From Baffinella frigidus (Eukaryota; Cryptophyceae; Cryptomonadales; Baffinellaceae): a stretch of DNA of 27,013 nucleotides. Under the pieces are notes generated by a model that was not told where the DNA came from, made no database searches, and worked only from the letters and a program-made list of their open reading frames with translations. The position numbers and the translations under genes were made by a program. Of this stretch, positions 22,701 to 25,623 are shown piece by piece. Positions within the stretch are counted from its first letter, which is position 1; each line of letters starts with the position of its first letter. The stretch covers positions 759,972-786,984 of the forward strand of contig MU646367.1 of assembly GCA_026770585.1 (NCBI GenBank), read 5' to 3'.

Positions 22701-24213
22701 CCGCGCCGCTTCGCGCTAGCGGTGCACCTAACAAGTTGCTGCGGTAGCGGGCTGTCGAATGTCACGTGTTCCTGGTACAAACATGGTTCAATATCCCAGG
22801 ATCAACTTTAGGTAAATTTGCACGTGTGACCTGGCGTGGGACGTGGGGGGCTGGTGCCTGCAGAAGATCCGCGAAGCGCTGCGGCGGCATGAGCGGCGCC
22901 CGAGCTCCGCCCGTCCCCGCCCCTCCCCCCTCGGCGCGGGTCTCGGCTGCGCTCCCCGGGACTAGCGCCCGCAGCACGGAGGCTGTCTTCGCGACGCCTA
23001 GCCGCGCTGCCTGTTGGGAAAGCCCCCGGTACGACGGTTGACTGAACCGGGCAGGTTTTTTACCAGGAAGGTTGACTAAACCGGGAAGGATAAGTACCGG
23101 TGAAACCTCTATTAGTGAATGACTCGCGACCTGCGCTGCCAGGTTCCAACAGTTTGCGAAACCCACGGCCGTTGACTCAAAATGACACAGCCGGATTTAT
23201 CAGAGAGTGTGCATGTCAAACAAGCGGGCGATGGTGCACGTCGTGTTGCTGCTTCTCCTAGCTCTGTTCGAGTTAAGTTTCGTCTCATTATGAAACAATT
23301 TAGACGTAGATGGACGGTTAATTTGTACTGGAGATCCTCCTTTAAAACTAATAATGATGAGACGAGACTTAGTGGGACAGAGCTAGCTCGTTCTCGTGGT
23401 AGCTACGTGTTTTATGAAAGCTAAAAACACGCTGAAAACACGTGGCTACGCCACGTGCTATCTCCCACAGTCTGCGGTCACCCACAGTCCTTACCATCGC
23501 GAGATATCTGTGTCTGCGTGCGTGAGCGCGTAGCTCGGGTAAGCGAGCCACCTCTGCGTACTTCCCAAGATGCCCTGGATACATCGTCGGTGGCAACGCA
23601 CCGCATCAAGAAGGCGAAAGCAGAGCTCTGACGATGACGAGTGGCCAGCAGCGCGAGCGGAGGCCGCCACAGCGACAGCCTCCTTGAAGGCGCCGCGTTG
23701 GAGGAGCGCGTCGACCTGCCTCTCTGGAGAGTTCTGATCCGCAGTTTGATGCGGTTGGATGACGCGGTTTGCGTGTCCCCCGTGTCCCTGATGCGCCCCA
23801 CCCCCCCACGACCCCGTCCCCGGGAAGGGGGGGTGCTGCTTCCCGCCCCCGGGAAGGGGGGGTGCTGGGGGGGGGGGGTGCAGAGCTCTGCCCCCCCTCG
23901 GGGGGCCTGTCGTGACTCCTCCCCCCCGGCCGCCGGCGAAACCCCTCTTCGGGAGGCCTTTCTTCGGAGGGCCTGTGTGGCCCCCGCCCCCCCTCGGGGG
24001 GGCTTTCATTGGGGGGCCAGTCTTGACTCCTCCCCCCCGGCCGCCGGTCTTGAGGGAGGCACGAAGGTTGGAATTTCCAGGTTTGGCGGCCCCCGTCACT
24101 GCCCCTGGTCGCACGACGGCAGAAGGACGTTGAAAATGCTGTCCCGGTGGCGGCTGCAGCTGCTGCCCCGGTGGTGGCAGCAGTCCGAGGCCTGTGATGG
24201 TGAATCCTACCAT
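5802..24213 (-). CDS. Giant multi-exon SMUBP2/UPF1-like SF1B helicase with internal RRM (whole gene; exons listed separately)
   Basis: At least 26 exons on the minus strand encode an ATP-dependent RNA/DNA helicase of the UPF1/SMUBP2 (IGHMBP2) group. I saw motif I GPPGTGKT, Ia-like [33 protein letters not shown]-like [17 protein letters not shown] and SVDGFQ/GRETE, and [21 protein letters not shown] after motif III favours SMUBP2 over UPF1. The 1B region ([15 protein letters not shown]) matches the family's conserved RLDKLAN-VTY block. Exons 1-25 are joined by GT/AG introns with compatible phase at all 24 junctions, totalling 4791 bases. Family members usually have about 600-1100 residues; this one exceeds 1590 because of an N-terminal extension, an RRM and a Trp-rich insert. 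The family acts in RNA decay, translation or DNA maintenance; the role here is inferred only. An in-frame TAA lies in exon 20. The start and the C-terminal end are the least certain parts. Confidence 0.82.
5925..6005 (+). repeat. TTTGGGG heptamer array
   Basis: About eight copies of GGGGTTT/GGGTTTG, G-rich on plus, between exon 26 and the partial exon copy. Confidence 0.8.
6006..6035 (-). pseudogene. Partial copy of helicase exon 26 start with its acceptor
   Basis: After GGTGGCAG| the minus strand reads [10 protein letters not shown], matching the first ten residues of exon 26 ([10 protein letters not shown]), with synonymous changes; then it dissolves into telomere-like DNA. It may be a decoy 3' splice site or a remnant of exon splitting by repeat insertion. 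Confidence 0.75.
6036..6484. other. Part of intron 25, non-coding
   Basis: No exon or RNA gene seen. Includes short palindromes such as CCGCGCGG around 6363-6372. Confidence 0.35.
6485..6694. mobile_element. 210-bp foldback element with 72-bp inverted arms
   Basis: Arms 6485-6556 and 6623-6694 are inverted copies with one mismatch in 72 and no gap, around an AT-rich 66-bp centre. Ends are GTAGAGCCAATCTGGTAGG. A related single end occurs at 25592-25623. No clear target duplication. Confidence 0.85.
6830..6949 (-). CDS. Helicase gene exon 25: motifs Va and VI
   Basis: Forty codons: [18 protein letters not shown], then RV and [20 protein letters not shown]. These are the family GRE-E--I-S-VR and LNV--TRA motifs with the arginine finger. 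Borders GTCGACAG| and ATG|GTATCTG; phase 0 at both ends. Confidence 0.9.
6988..7047. other. Small palindrome and hairpin
   Basis: GAACCCGGGTTC is a 12-bp palindrome (6988-6999). ATAGACGGCTC (7014-7024) pairs with GAGCCGTCTAT (7037-7047) around a 12-nt loop. Role unknown. Confidence 0.6.
7048..7362. other. Part of intron 24, non-coding
   Basis: No exon recognised. A B-box-like GGTTCAAGTCC (7255-7265) is present but no tRNA folds around it. Confidence 0.4.
7363..7595 (+). repeat. Telomere-like tract shifting to TTTAGTG/TTCAGTG
   Basis: Begins GGTTTGGGGTTTATGG, passes through repeated GTGTTTA/GTGTTCA (about 7430-7510), then returns to TTTAGGG-like units. Confidence 0.75.
7783..7932. mobile_element. 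150-bp foldback at a splice donor
   Basis: Arms 7783-7849 and 7866-7932 (67 bp) are inverted with 6 mismatches and no gap around a 16-bp loop; ends are TTATCTCA. The exon 24 donor (GTCTTATCTC) starts 3 bp from the arm end. It may be a MITE or introner; the RNA would form a pre-miRNA-like stem. Confidence 0.85.
7936..7986 (-). CDS. Helicase gene exon 24: SVDGFQ motif
   Basis: WARDPF, then [11 protein letters not shown]; phase-0 borders CCGGAG| and TTTCAG|GTCTTATC. A second acceptor (GGCAAG|, exon start 7978) looks as good but breaks phase. The donor touches the end of the 7783-7932 foldback. Confidence 0.8.
8027..8405 (+). repeat. Telomere-like tract filling intron 23
   Basis: TTTAGGG units first, then TTGAGGG, then a TTTTGG run and a TTTGGGG array (about 8310-8395). 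Nearly the whole intron is repeat, directly touching the donor of exon 23. Confidence 0.85.
8406..8447 (-). CDS. Helicase gene exon 23: microexon
   Basis: Fourteen codons, [14 protein letters not shown], the basic helix after AQ. Acceptor TCCCCAG| lies 5 bp from a GAGAGTCC foldback end. The donor CCG|GTAAACCC runs into telomere-like DNA. Phase 0 at both ends. Confidence 0.7.
8453..8567. mobile_element. GTTGACT-family foldback abutting a 3' splice site
   Basis: Starts GAGAGTCCACGGCTGTTGAC and ends GATTTGACCGTGGTACGGGG-like. On the minus strand the GGACTCTCCCCAG| end is the acceptor of exon 23. Confidence 0.6.
8568..8913. other. Remainder of intron 22
   Basis: GTTCGTAACCTGAGG (8558-8572) resembles the donor cassette of exon 17. 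Short telomere-like DNA at 8850-8905. No exon. Confidence 0.4.
8914..9039 (-). CDS. Helicase gene exon 22: motif V region
   Basis: Forty-two codons, including [18 protein letters not shown] and [12 protein letters not shown], the family GI-TPY-AQ motif. GTGCAG| acceptor, CAG|GTGTTC donor, phase 0 at both ends. Confidence 0.85.
9245..9430 (+). repeat. Telomere-like tract in intron 21
   Basis: Well-kept TTTAGGG and TTTGGGG heptamers, G-rich on plus. A short reverse-oriented stretch (CCCTAAACC) lies at 9149-9170. Confidence 0.85.
9435..9479 (-). CDS. Helicase gene exon 21: microexon
   Basis: Fifteen codons, [15 protein letters not shown], phase 0 at both ends; the segment between motifs IV and V (PL-F-E/D) of the family. 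Telomere-like repeats flank it on both sides. Confidence 0.8.
9484..9670 (+). repeat. Telomere-like tract filling intron 20
   Basis: Heptamers including a GGTGTTT run. On the minus strand the donor reads GCG|GTACCTAAACCC, so the intron is telomere-like from its fourth or fifth base. Confidence 0.85.
9674..11421 (-). CDS. Helicase gene exon 20: RecA domain 1 with inserted Cys/Trp-rich domain; in-frame TAA
   Basis: The 1748-base exon carries a Q-motif-like [13 protein letters not shown], Walker A GPPGTGKT (11186-11209), Ia-like [14 protein letters not shown], a stalk helix, an insert, then [15 protein letters not shown] (9983-9997), [10 protein letters not shown] (9896-9925), HRGLSLSL and FRSHP (9782-9796). 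The roughly 160-residue insert has a Cys cluster ([20 protein letters not shown]), [28 protein letters not shown] and [17 protein letters not shown], a second copy of the exon 5-6 module. A TAA at 10196-10198 lies between the insert and DEVAQ; the frame is otherwise open. It could be a nonsense mutation, a sequence error, readthrough or a recoded codon. A hidden intron is less likely because it would remove conserved residues. Confidence 0.88.
11422..12067. other. Intron 19
   Basis: No exon. It has a copy of the CTCACACGTTCAGATTGCAA dispersed repeat at 11431, a foldback element at 11626-11722, and a TATAAAGG sequence near 11920 of unknown meaning. Confidence 0.45.
11626..11722. mobile_element. 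97-bp GTTGACT-family element with splice-competent ends
   Basis: Ends GAGAGTC and GACTCTC; internal GTTGACTAAACCGGGCAGC and TTTTGTACCGG. Read on the minus strand, the borders are CCAG|GTGAGAGTC and GACTCTCAGCCAG|, i.e. ready-made donor and acceptor, with CCTGG on both flanks. Confidence 0.7.
12068..12158 (-). CDS. Helicase gene exon 19: short linker exon
   Basis: [18 protein letters not shown] and more, 30 codons plus one base. Acceptor TTGCGGCAG|, donor CCCG|GTAATC. Its 0-in, 1-out phase is exactly what joins exon 18 to exon 20. It is the antisense of the first part of the Rep-like plus-strand frame, which is therefore not viral there. Confidence 0.68.
12187..12832 (+). pseudogene. CRESS-DNA virus-like Rep (HUH endonuclease), N-terminally broken, inside intron 18
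   Basis: The frame ending with TAG at 12830-12832 has an HUH motif ([10 protein letters not shown]; His codons at 12311 and 12317) and about 50 residues later YTEYLRKE, the Y--K-type motif III with candidate nucleophile Tyr at 12464 or 12470. Such proteins nick and join single-stranded DNA in rolling-circle replication. No Walker A or SF3 helicase domain follows, unlike most CRESS Reps. A possible motif I remnant (FVVTT, 12223-12237) is in another frame, so the N-terminus appears broken. The ATG at 12071 lies in host exon 19 antisense sequence and is not a viral start. GC content is lower than in host exons. Confidence 0.62.
12833..12840 (+). promoter_or_regulatory. TATA-like box between Rep and capsid frames
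   Basis: TATATAAG begins right after the Rep stop and 32 bp before the capsid ATG. The spacing would put transcription start close to the ATG. Function is inferred. Confidence 0.45.
12865..13494 (+). CDS. CRESS-DNA virus-like capsid protein (endogenous copy)
   Basis: Intact 209-codon frame. The first 25 residues are Lys/Arg rich ([18 protein letters not shown]), as in the DNA-binding, nuclear-targeting arm of small ssDNA-virus capsids. Alternating beta-strand segments follow, such as [20 protein letters not shown] and [10 protein letters not shown], typical of a single jelly roll. With the neighbouring Rep this suggests a two-gene CRESS-like genome. The identification rests on charge pattern, size and neighbour, not on a signature motif. 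The stop TGA overlaps the first bases of a foldback element, so the C-terminus may be truncated. It lies in a host intron on the opposite strand. Confidence 0.62.
   Translation: MGTFKRKRSFAKKFTKRSSYKKKRTGVKAVVTRMLKTHDKKMIETKHSMETFTDNQQINHNNFITLTSTPFATQSGTTDPTGRGRRIGDEITPTGYSYKMMVELNERISDCTYRLLVVKAAKGDIPTRGTLFVGQSGNKMLDNIDYERYSVIHQKFFKMKAPNHGTNSGNFVQFAGGTYMENAADADFTMTTFATRIIRGLHNGLQAVR
13472..13487. other. 16-bp perfect palindrome near the capsid 3' end
   Basis: ACGGCCTGCAGGCCGT is fully self-complementary and lies 5 bp before the stop codon. Meaning unknown. Confidence 0.7.
13493..13638. mobile_element. GTTGACT-family foldback at the capsid stop
   Basis: Left end GAGAGTTCCCCCAATACGTC, then TGTTGACTAAAATTG; right end GAATTGGTCAACAGTCGTAC, then GGGAGTCT. 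The left end includes the last two bases of the capsid stop codon. Confidence 0.65.
13680..13818 (+). repeat. GGGCA/GGGTA pentamer array
   Basis: About five GGGCA units, then some 18 GGGTA units with a few variants; G-rich on plus. It lies next to the donor of exon 18. Confidence 0.85.
13844..13957 (-). CDS. Helicase gene exon 18: RRM beta4 and tail
   Basis: [15 protein letters not shown] is the last RRM strand (NGVPLDGRPM-I type), followed by a Ser/Asn/Gln-rich tail. Phase 0 at both ends; donor CACCAG|GTTCCT. The next intron contains the virus-like element. Confidence 0.82.
13958..14422. repeat. Intron 17: minisatellite and repeated donor cassettes
   Basis: Five copies of a 20-bp unit like CTGTCCCGAGGCGGGCCTAT span 14154-14250. 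The exon 17 3' border (minus CTCCAG|GTTACGAGCCCCCC) recurs at 14089-14107 and 14325-14353. A block beginning GCATCTCACACA is duplicated (14278 and 14352). Confidence 0.7.
14325..14353 (-). pseudogene. Partial copy of exon 17 3' end with donor
   Basis: Minus strand reads GCTCCTCGCGTGTCTCCAG|GT, resembling the real GTCCTCGCATCTCTCCAG|GT; only the last five or six codons are copied. Confidence 0.6.
14423..14473 (-). CDS. Helicase gene exon 17: RRM beta3-alpha2
   Basis: Seventeen codons, [17 protein letters not shown], phase 0 at both ends. With exon 16 it completes the RNP1-like GTAEMVF. The donor CTCCAG|GTTACGAGCC is repeated at two further sites in the next intron. Confidence 0.82.
14474..14580 (+). 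repeat. Telomere-like tract in intron 16
   Basis: TTTGGGG and TTTAGGG units starting at the acceptor of exon 17; unique sequence 14581-14780 follows without an exon. Confidence 0.8.
14785..14955 (+). repeat. Telomere-like tract in intron 16
   Basis: Mixed TGTAGGG, TTCAGGG, TTTAGGG units ending at the donor of exon 16. Confidence 0.8.
14963..15024 (-). CDS. Helicase gene exon 16: RRM beta2-beta3
   Basis: [20 protein letters not shown] follows a shared Gly codon, matching the ALYREF 'LKKA-V-YD-SGRSLGTA' segment. Acceptor ACTAG|, donor GAG|GTGCCA. A partial look-alike of this exon lies upstream in the same intron (15364-15385). Confidence 0.85.
15027..15360 (+). repeat. Telomere-like tract dominated by TGGTGTA
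   Basis: After mixed units, some 20 copies of the 7-mer TGGTGTA/TAGTGTA (about 15110-15290), then TTTATGG/TTCATGG. Confidence 0.85.
15364..15385 (-). pseudogene. Partial diverged copy of RRM exon 16 with acceptor
   Basis: After GCCCAG| the minus strand reads PLKNAEI, against PLMKAEI in exon 16, with the same phase-1 acceptor border; similarity then stops. It may be a decoy acceptor or a remnant alternative exon. Confidence 0.65.
15392..15530 (+). repeat. GGGGTCTG-rich telomere-like tract
   Basis: Repeats of GGGGTCT/GGGATCTG and GGGCCTG, a local variant of the G-rich heptamer. Confidence 0.7.
15564..15633 (-). CDS. Helicase gene exon 15: RRM beta1-alpha1 (RNP2)
   Basis: [19 protein letters not shown], then VEHG. 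VLVSNL is RNP2, and the block closely resembles the start of the ALY/REF RRM. Ends in phase 1 (GGCG|GTACCA). Confidence 0.85.
15665..15815 (+). repeat. TTCAGGG/TTCAGTG heptamer array
   Basis: Starts with TGTAGGG and continues as near-uniform GTTCAGG units; fills intron 14. Confidence 0.85.
15821..15856 (-). CDS. Helicase gene exon 14: microexon leading into the RRM
   Basis: A 36-base exon, [12 protein letters not shown], phase 0 at both ends (TTACCAG| and ACCAAG|GTCAGA). Joined to exon 15 it gives GTK|VLVSNL, as at the start of ALYREF-type RRMs. Confidence 0.7.
15857..16289. other. Intron 13
   Basis: Telomere-like 15860-15945; dispersed-repeat copy GTTCCTGGTACAAACCTGG and TTCAACTTGAGGCAAACTTC (16048-16110); a GTTGACT-family foldback at 16160-16262 (TACGACTGTTGACTAATC ... 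CCAGTCAACCGTGG). No exon. Confidence 0.55.
16290..16512 (-). CDS. Helicase gene exon 13: conserved RLDK-VTY block of 1B
   Basis: Seventy-four codons after one shared base. [19 protein letters not shown] matches the SMUBP2 block in which RL-KLAN-VTY-R leads into the stalk helix. [12 protein letters not shown] low-complexity loop follows, then [17 protein letters not shown]. The donor is AAG|GTAGCT in phase 0. Confidence 0.8.
16513..16899. other. Intron 12
   Basis: GTTGACT-family foldback at about 16664-16741: CAGTCCCACGCCTGTTGACT ... CCCGGTTTAGTCAACCCCCC with TGGCACAAAG between. No exon. Confidence 0.5.
16900..16973 (-). CDS. Helicase gene exon 12: beta-barrel 1B domain
   Basis: [18 protein letters not shown], then TGFVDC; a beta-strand-rich exon that ends in phase 2 and joins exon 13 to give CRWRLDK. 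Acceptor ATGCACAG|, donor TGCAG|GTGTGTGG. Confidence 0.78.
17045..17440 (+). repeat. Long telomere-like tract in intron 11
   Basis: Some 400 bp of TTTAGGG/TTTGGGG heptamers, with nine consecutive TTTAGGG-like units around 17220-17275. Confidence 0.88.
17514..17618. mobile_element. 105-bp foldback element
   Basis: Arms 17514-17531 and 17601-17618 (15/18 paired) and an inner GGCCCTAGG/CCTAGGGCC pair (17555-17563, 17569-17577) share one centre of symmetry. Confidence 0.6.
17706..17801 (-). CDS. Helicase gene exon 11: beta-barrel 1B domain
   Basis: Thirty-two codons: [20 protein letters not shown], then [12 protein letters not shown]. The L-L--GD-I-L pattern is the 1B barrel strand pair of SMUBP2/UPF1. 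Borders CACCAG| and ACG|GTCCGC. I preferred this donor over one 15 bases on because EGT|VVMLTEK restores the family's 'TG-L--V' pattern. Confidence 0.75.
17815..18132 (+). repeat. Telomere-like tract filling intron 10
   Basis: TTTAGGG, TTTATGG, TGTAGGG and TTCATGC variants run from the acceptor of exon 11 to the donor of exon 10. Confidence 0.82.
18138..18227 (-). CDS. Helicase gene exon 10: beta-barrel strand
   Basis: Thirty codons, phase 0 at both ends. [10 protein letters not shown] begins it and [11 protein letters not shown] ends it, matching the family 'T-L-GR--V-F' strand. The acceptor (ATCCGCAG|) lies 8 bp from an AAGAGTCCCCC end of the foldback family. The donor runs straight into telomere-like DNA (CCG|GTAAACCC). 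Confidence 0.75.
18239..18352. mobile_element. GTTGACT-family foldback abutting exon 10 acceptor, diverged
   Basis: AAGAGTCCCCCGCACGAATG at one end; GATAATCGTAGGGGGGGCTC at the other, ending GCTCTC. Confidence 0.5.
18353..18686. other. Remainder of intron 9
   Basis: Inverted TGTACCAGGAAAGG (18401) and CCTTTCCTGGTACA (18447) around a 32-bp loop. 18600-18660 is a C-rich telomere-like stretch (CCTAAACCCTAACCCC), reversed relative to nearly all others. Confidence 0.6.
18687..18749 (-). CDS. Helicase gene exon 9: 1B-region strand
   Basis: Twenty-one codons, phase 0 at both ends. [15 protein letters not shown] matches the family segment 'LQ-RG--L--L-V' that leads into the beta-barrel. The donor is CTCCAG|GTCGGCC and the acceptor CCGGCAG|. 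Confidence 0.72.
18755..18990 (+). repeat. Telomere-like tract filling intron 8
   Basis: Mostly intact TTTAGGG units between exons 8 and 9. Confidence 0.88.
19001..19078 (-). CDS. Helicase gene exon 8: start of the SMUBP2/UPF1-type N-terminal region
   Basis: Twenty-six codons, phase 0 at both ends (GTAGCAG| and CGCCAG|GTTCTT). It reads [17 protein letters not shown], the helical 'F..H...L..LE..AE' segment that opens the helicase region in UPF1/SMUBP2 proteins (family knowledge). Confidence 0.72.
19145..19342 (+). repeat. TGTAGGG heptamer array
   Basis: About 26 near-identical GGGTGTA units with a few GGGTGCA; ends at the donor of exon 7. Confidence 0.92.
19347..19455 (-). CDS. Helicase gene exon 7
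   Basis: Acceptor GGTACCAG|-type at 19456-19457 (read on the minus strand as GTACCAG|) and donor GCG|GTAACC. It reads RRLPHP, then [18 protein letters not shown] and an Ala/Gly-rich tail; helical, with no recognised domain. Its phase (2 in, 0 out) fits both neighbours. Its internal Met could in principle be an alternative start. Confidence 0.62.
19456..20245. other. Intron 6
   Basis: No exon or RNA gene. It holds a (CT)13 microsatellite (19761-19787) and an 11-bp stem around 20094-20130 (GATAGCTAGCT ... AGCTAGCTATC). Confidence 0.5.
20246..20370 (-). CDS. Helicase gene exon 6: second half of RPVY/GWW domain
   Basis: Bordered by AAGCAG| and CCCAG|GTCTGCC. It reads [18 protein letters not shown], then a charged tail. 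The NPS...PP...GW block is the usual end of the module started in exon 5, so one domain is split by an intron. Start phase 0 and end phase 2 match exons 5 and 7. Confidence 0.68.
20371..20672. other. Intron 5
   Basis: Repeated TTAGATCTA motifs at 20438-20490 and short telomere-like DNA at 20590-20662. Confidence 0.5.
20673..21041 (-). CDS. Helicase gene exon 5: first half of Trp-rich RPVY/GWW domain
   Basis: This 123-codon exon contains [10 protein letters not shown], a Gly/Ala-rich disordered insert, then [19 protein letters not shown] and LEFGSDK|GT. The pattern [G/A]RPVY ... CFYW ... GWW-G ... GSD resembles a Trp-rich module I associate with many algal and oomycete proteins; I cannot name it. 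A related copy is inserted in the helicase core (exon 20). The coding DNA holds a perfect 18-bp stem (20896-20913 with 20927-20944). Borders are GCACAG| and AAG|GTGCAC, phase 0 at both ends. Confidence 0.7.
21141..21160. other. 20-bp perfect palindrome
   Basis: CACCACCCCGCGGGGTGGTG is fully self-complementary; intron 4. Confidence 0.75.
21195..21237 (+). repeat. CACACCA microsatellite
   Basis: About six units of CACACCA/CACATCA in intron 4. Confidence 0.8.
21361..21495 (-). CDS. Helicase gene exon 4: acidic linker
   Basis: About 45 codons, Glu/Ala rich at first ([14 protein letters not shown]), then [19 protein letters not shown]. The acceptor is TACGTACAG|. The donor GCG|GTCCAG is the phase-0 choice; the frame stays open to a TGA 57 bases further on, so the end is approximate. 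It looks like a disordered acidic linker before the Trp-rich domain. Confidence 0.45.
21496..22094. other. Part of intron 3 with a foldback
   Basis: GTTGACT-family copy at 21896-22052 (GAGAGTCACCCGTACC ... TTGACAGTCGTACTGACGGG, ending GAATCTC). No exon. Confidence 0.5.
22095..22295 (+). repeat. Telomere-like tract in intron 3
   Basis: TTTAGGG array, then TCTAGGG variants (about 22230-22280). Confidence 0.88.
22477..22557 (-). CDS. Helicase gene exon 3: short helical exon
   Basis: Twenty-seven codons after a strong acceptor (CCCCCCTGCAG|). It reads [20 protein letters not shown], strongly helical, like the preceding exons. I chose the CCT|GTGCCC donor because it leaves phase 0, as exon 4 needs; GAGG|GTGGCC at 22488 is an alternative that would break phase. 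Function unknown. Confidence 0.5.
22831..23010 (-). CDS. Helicase gene exon 2: helical repeat and Gly/Ala linker
   Basis: Sixty codons bordered by CAACAG| and CGCCAG|GTCACACGTG, phase 0 at both ends. It begins [19 protein letters not shown], which continues the helical pattern of exon 1, then has a Gly/Ala/Glu loop and a second helix ([10 protein letters not shown]). I recognise no named domain. Its acceptor lies a few bases from a diverged end of the GTTGACT foldback family, and its donor opens the GTCACACGTG dispersed-repeat sequence, so both borders touch repeats. Confidence 0.6.
23016..23110. mobile_element. GTTGACT-family sequence beside exon 2 acceptor
   Basis: CCCCCGGTACGACGGTTGAC, TGAACCGGGCAGG, then a second GGTTGACTAAACCGGGAAGG in the same orientation: two half-units rather than a clean foldback. 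Confidence 0.55.
23259..23395. mobile_element. MITE-like element with inverted ends
   Basis: TAGCTCTGTTCGAGTTAAGT at the left and the inverted TAGCTCTGTCCCACTAAGT at the right, each followed by CTCGTCTCAT-like sequence. AT-rich centre. The 80-codon plus frame across it is probably incidental. Confidence 0.55.
23602..24213 (-). CDS. Helicase gene exon 1: Gly/Pro-rich N-terminus plus helical segment
   Basis: The proposed start is ATG at 24213 in a good context (GCGATGG). Some 130 residues are Gly, Pro and Lys rich, with duplicated GPP/RGGG blocks that reflect imperfect tandem repeats in the DNA (about 23825-24060). The last third looks alpha-helical ([20 protein letters not shown]), resembling TPR/PPR-type helix pairs. 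The exon ends GATGCG|GTGCGT in phase 0, which fits exon 2. The start is inferred: the frame stays open a little further upstream, so an earlier exon cannot be excluded. No signal peptide is seen. Confidence 0.5.
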
Positions 24214-24287
24214 CGCTAGCGGCAGGGGGCTAGAAGTAATGATAGACTAGCGGCTTCGTCGAGTTTGACCGGTTTAGCACGGCTGAA

Positions 24288-24717
24288 AGAGGCCGGACAC
24301 GGAGAACAAGGTGCCAGGGGCAGTTTCGGAAGTCAATTTTTGCCTTGAAAACTTAGAGGGCTTTGGGGCCAGGGGCTGTTTCGCGTTACGTACCGATCGT
24401 TTCACTTTAGTCAACCTTAGGGTCGCAGGCCGATCATGTTTTGACGAAATCTCAAGATCCAACGAGATTGCGTCTTTACAACACGGTTGACTGAAGAAGA
24501 CAAAGGCTCTTCAGTCAACCGTGTTGTAAAGACGCAATCTCGTTGGATCTTGAGATTTCGTCAAAACATGATCGGCCTGCGACCCTAAGGTTGACTAAAG
24601 TGAAACGATCGGTACGTAACGCGAAACAGCCCCTGGCCCCAAAGCCCTCTAAGTTTTCAAGGCAAAAATTGACTTCCGAAACTGCCCCTGGCACCTTGTT
24701 CTCCGTGTCCGGCCTCT
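24288..24717. repeat. Perfect inverted repeat, 210-bp arms and 10-bp loop
   Basis: Arms 24288-24497 and 24508-24717 are fully complementary with no mismatch I could find, 75 bp upstream of the helicase start codon. It contains GGTTGACT near the loop. It could be a recent foldback insertion, a dsRNA-forming leader, or a fold-back sequencing/assembly artefact. Confidence 0.93.
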
Positions 24718-25505
24718 GAAACTTGAAAGGCCTGAGCCAAGTAGTCTACTTTAGACGTGATGGGGGCGATCAAAAGTCAATTCCAAAGCACCTCCAACCA
24801 CCAAAAATGCGAACCAAGAACTAGTCTAGAAGAAGCAAGATATGTTGGGAGAAATTAAAACCTAAAGTTCGTACCTAAAGTTCCCGTGCAGGCCTTACGC
24901 TCACGGTTTCCTCACCCACCCTTCGGGGTGGTCACAGGACCCTAGTACCTTTGCGTCTCGTCCAACCTCTCCTCCTGGCGCAGCGGTCGTGTTTGTCAAC
25001 TTAATACACCTCGCTTTCTCTGATCCTTTCTCGCCTGTCTCTCTCTCGAACTACTGAACCAATCCATAGTAATTGAATAGGAAGACTGGCTTTGGTTAAG
25101 GAGGAATTACTATGGTTCCTAATTAAATGATAGTTATTTGGATCGACCCTCCAGGTCTATCGTGGGAAACATCGTGAGGCGATGGGACACACTCTCAAGG
25201 TCAGTGAATCACACTGAGATAGGTGAGTACAGCCTCCGAGAGAGAGAGAGGTCAGTGAATCAACGCAGTGTGCTTCGCAGATCGCTCCATTTATTTTCGT
25301 GCTAGCAAAGAATTGCACGTTACAAAGACATCTTATCAACCGACATTTCGACCAGATTTCTGGTCAAACTTTCCTGCAAAGCCCACTGTGTGGCAGCCAG
25401 AGAGAAAGGCAACTGTCACCGCCATCCAAGAACGCCACTGGTAACAAAGGCACGCACCCCCCGCTATCGACAGACATGAACGTCATTGCCTACACTCAAG
25501 GTCCA
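24718..25505. other. Intergenic stretch
   Basis: No gene recognised. CCACCCTTCGGGGTGG (24916-24931) is a UUCG-type hairpin. CCATAGTAATT (25065) and AATTACTATGG (25105) are inverted. GGTCAGTGAATCA occurs twice (25199, 25250). Confidence 0.45.
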
Positions 25506-25580
25506 TCTATAAGAAGGCATCTTCTTATCTATAAGAAGGCATCTTCTCACTCAAGGCCCATCTATAAGAAGGCATCTTCT
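25506..25580 (+). repeat. Three tandem hairpin units
   Basis: TCTATAAGAAGGCATCTTCT occurs exactly at 25506, 25528 and 25561; each forms an AAGAAG/CTTCTT stem with a 4-nt loop. Confidence 0.85.
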
Positions 25581-25591
25581 TAAGTGCGCTA

Positions 25592-25623
25592 TGGCCAAGA
25601 CCTACCTACCGGATTGGCTCTAC
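25592..25623 (+). repeat. Solo end of the 6485-6694 foldback family
   Basis: TGGCCAAGACCTACC, then TACCGGATTGGCTCTAC, matches the right end of that element with a 4-base insertion. Confidence 0.6.

Noticed and set aside
23182-23424. 80-codon plus-strand frame
   Set aside because: It runs across a MITE-like inverted repeat and shows no domain or conserved pattern.
24274-24462. Minus-strand frame of 62 codons
   Set aside because: It lies within one arm of the perfect palindrome; no domain and no neighbouring exon.
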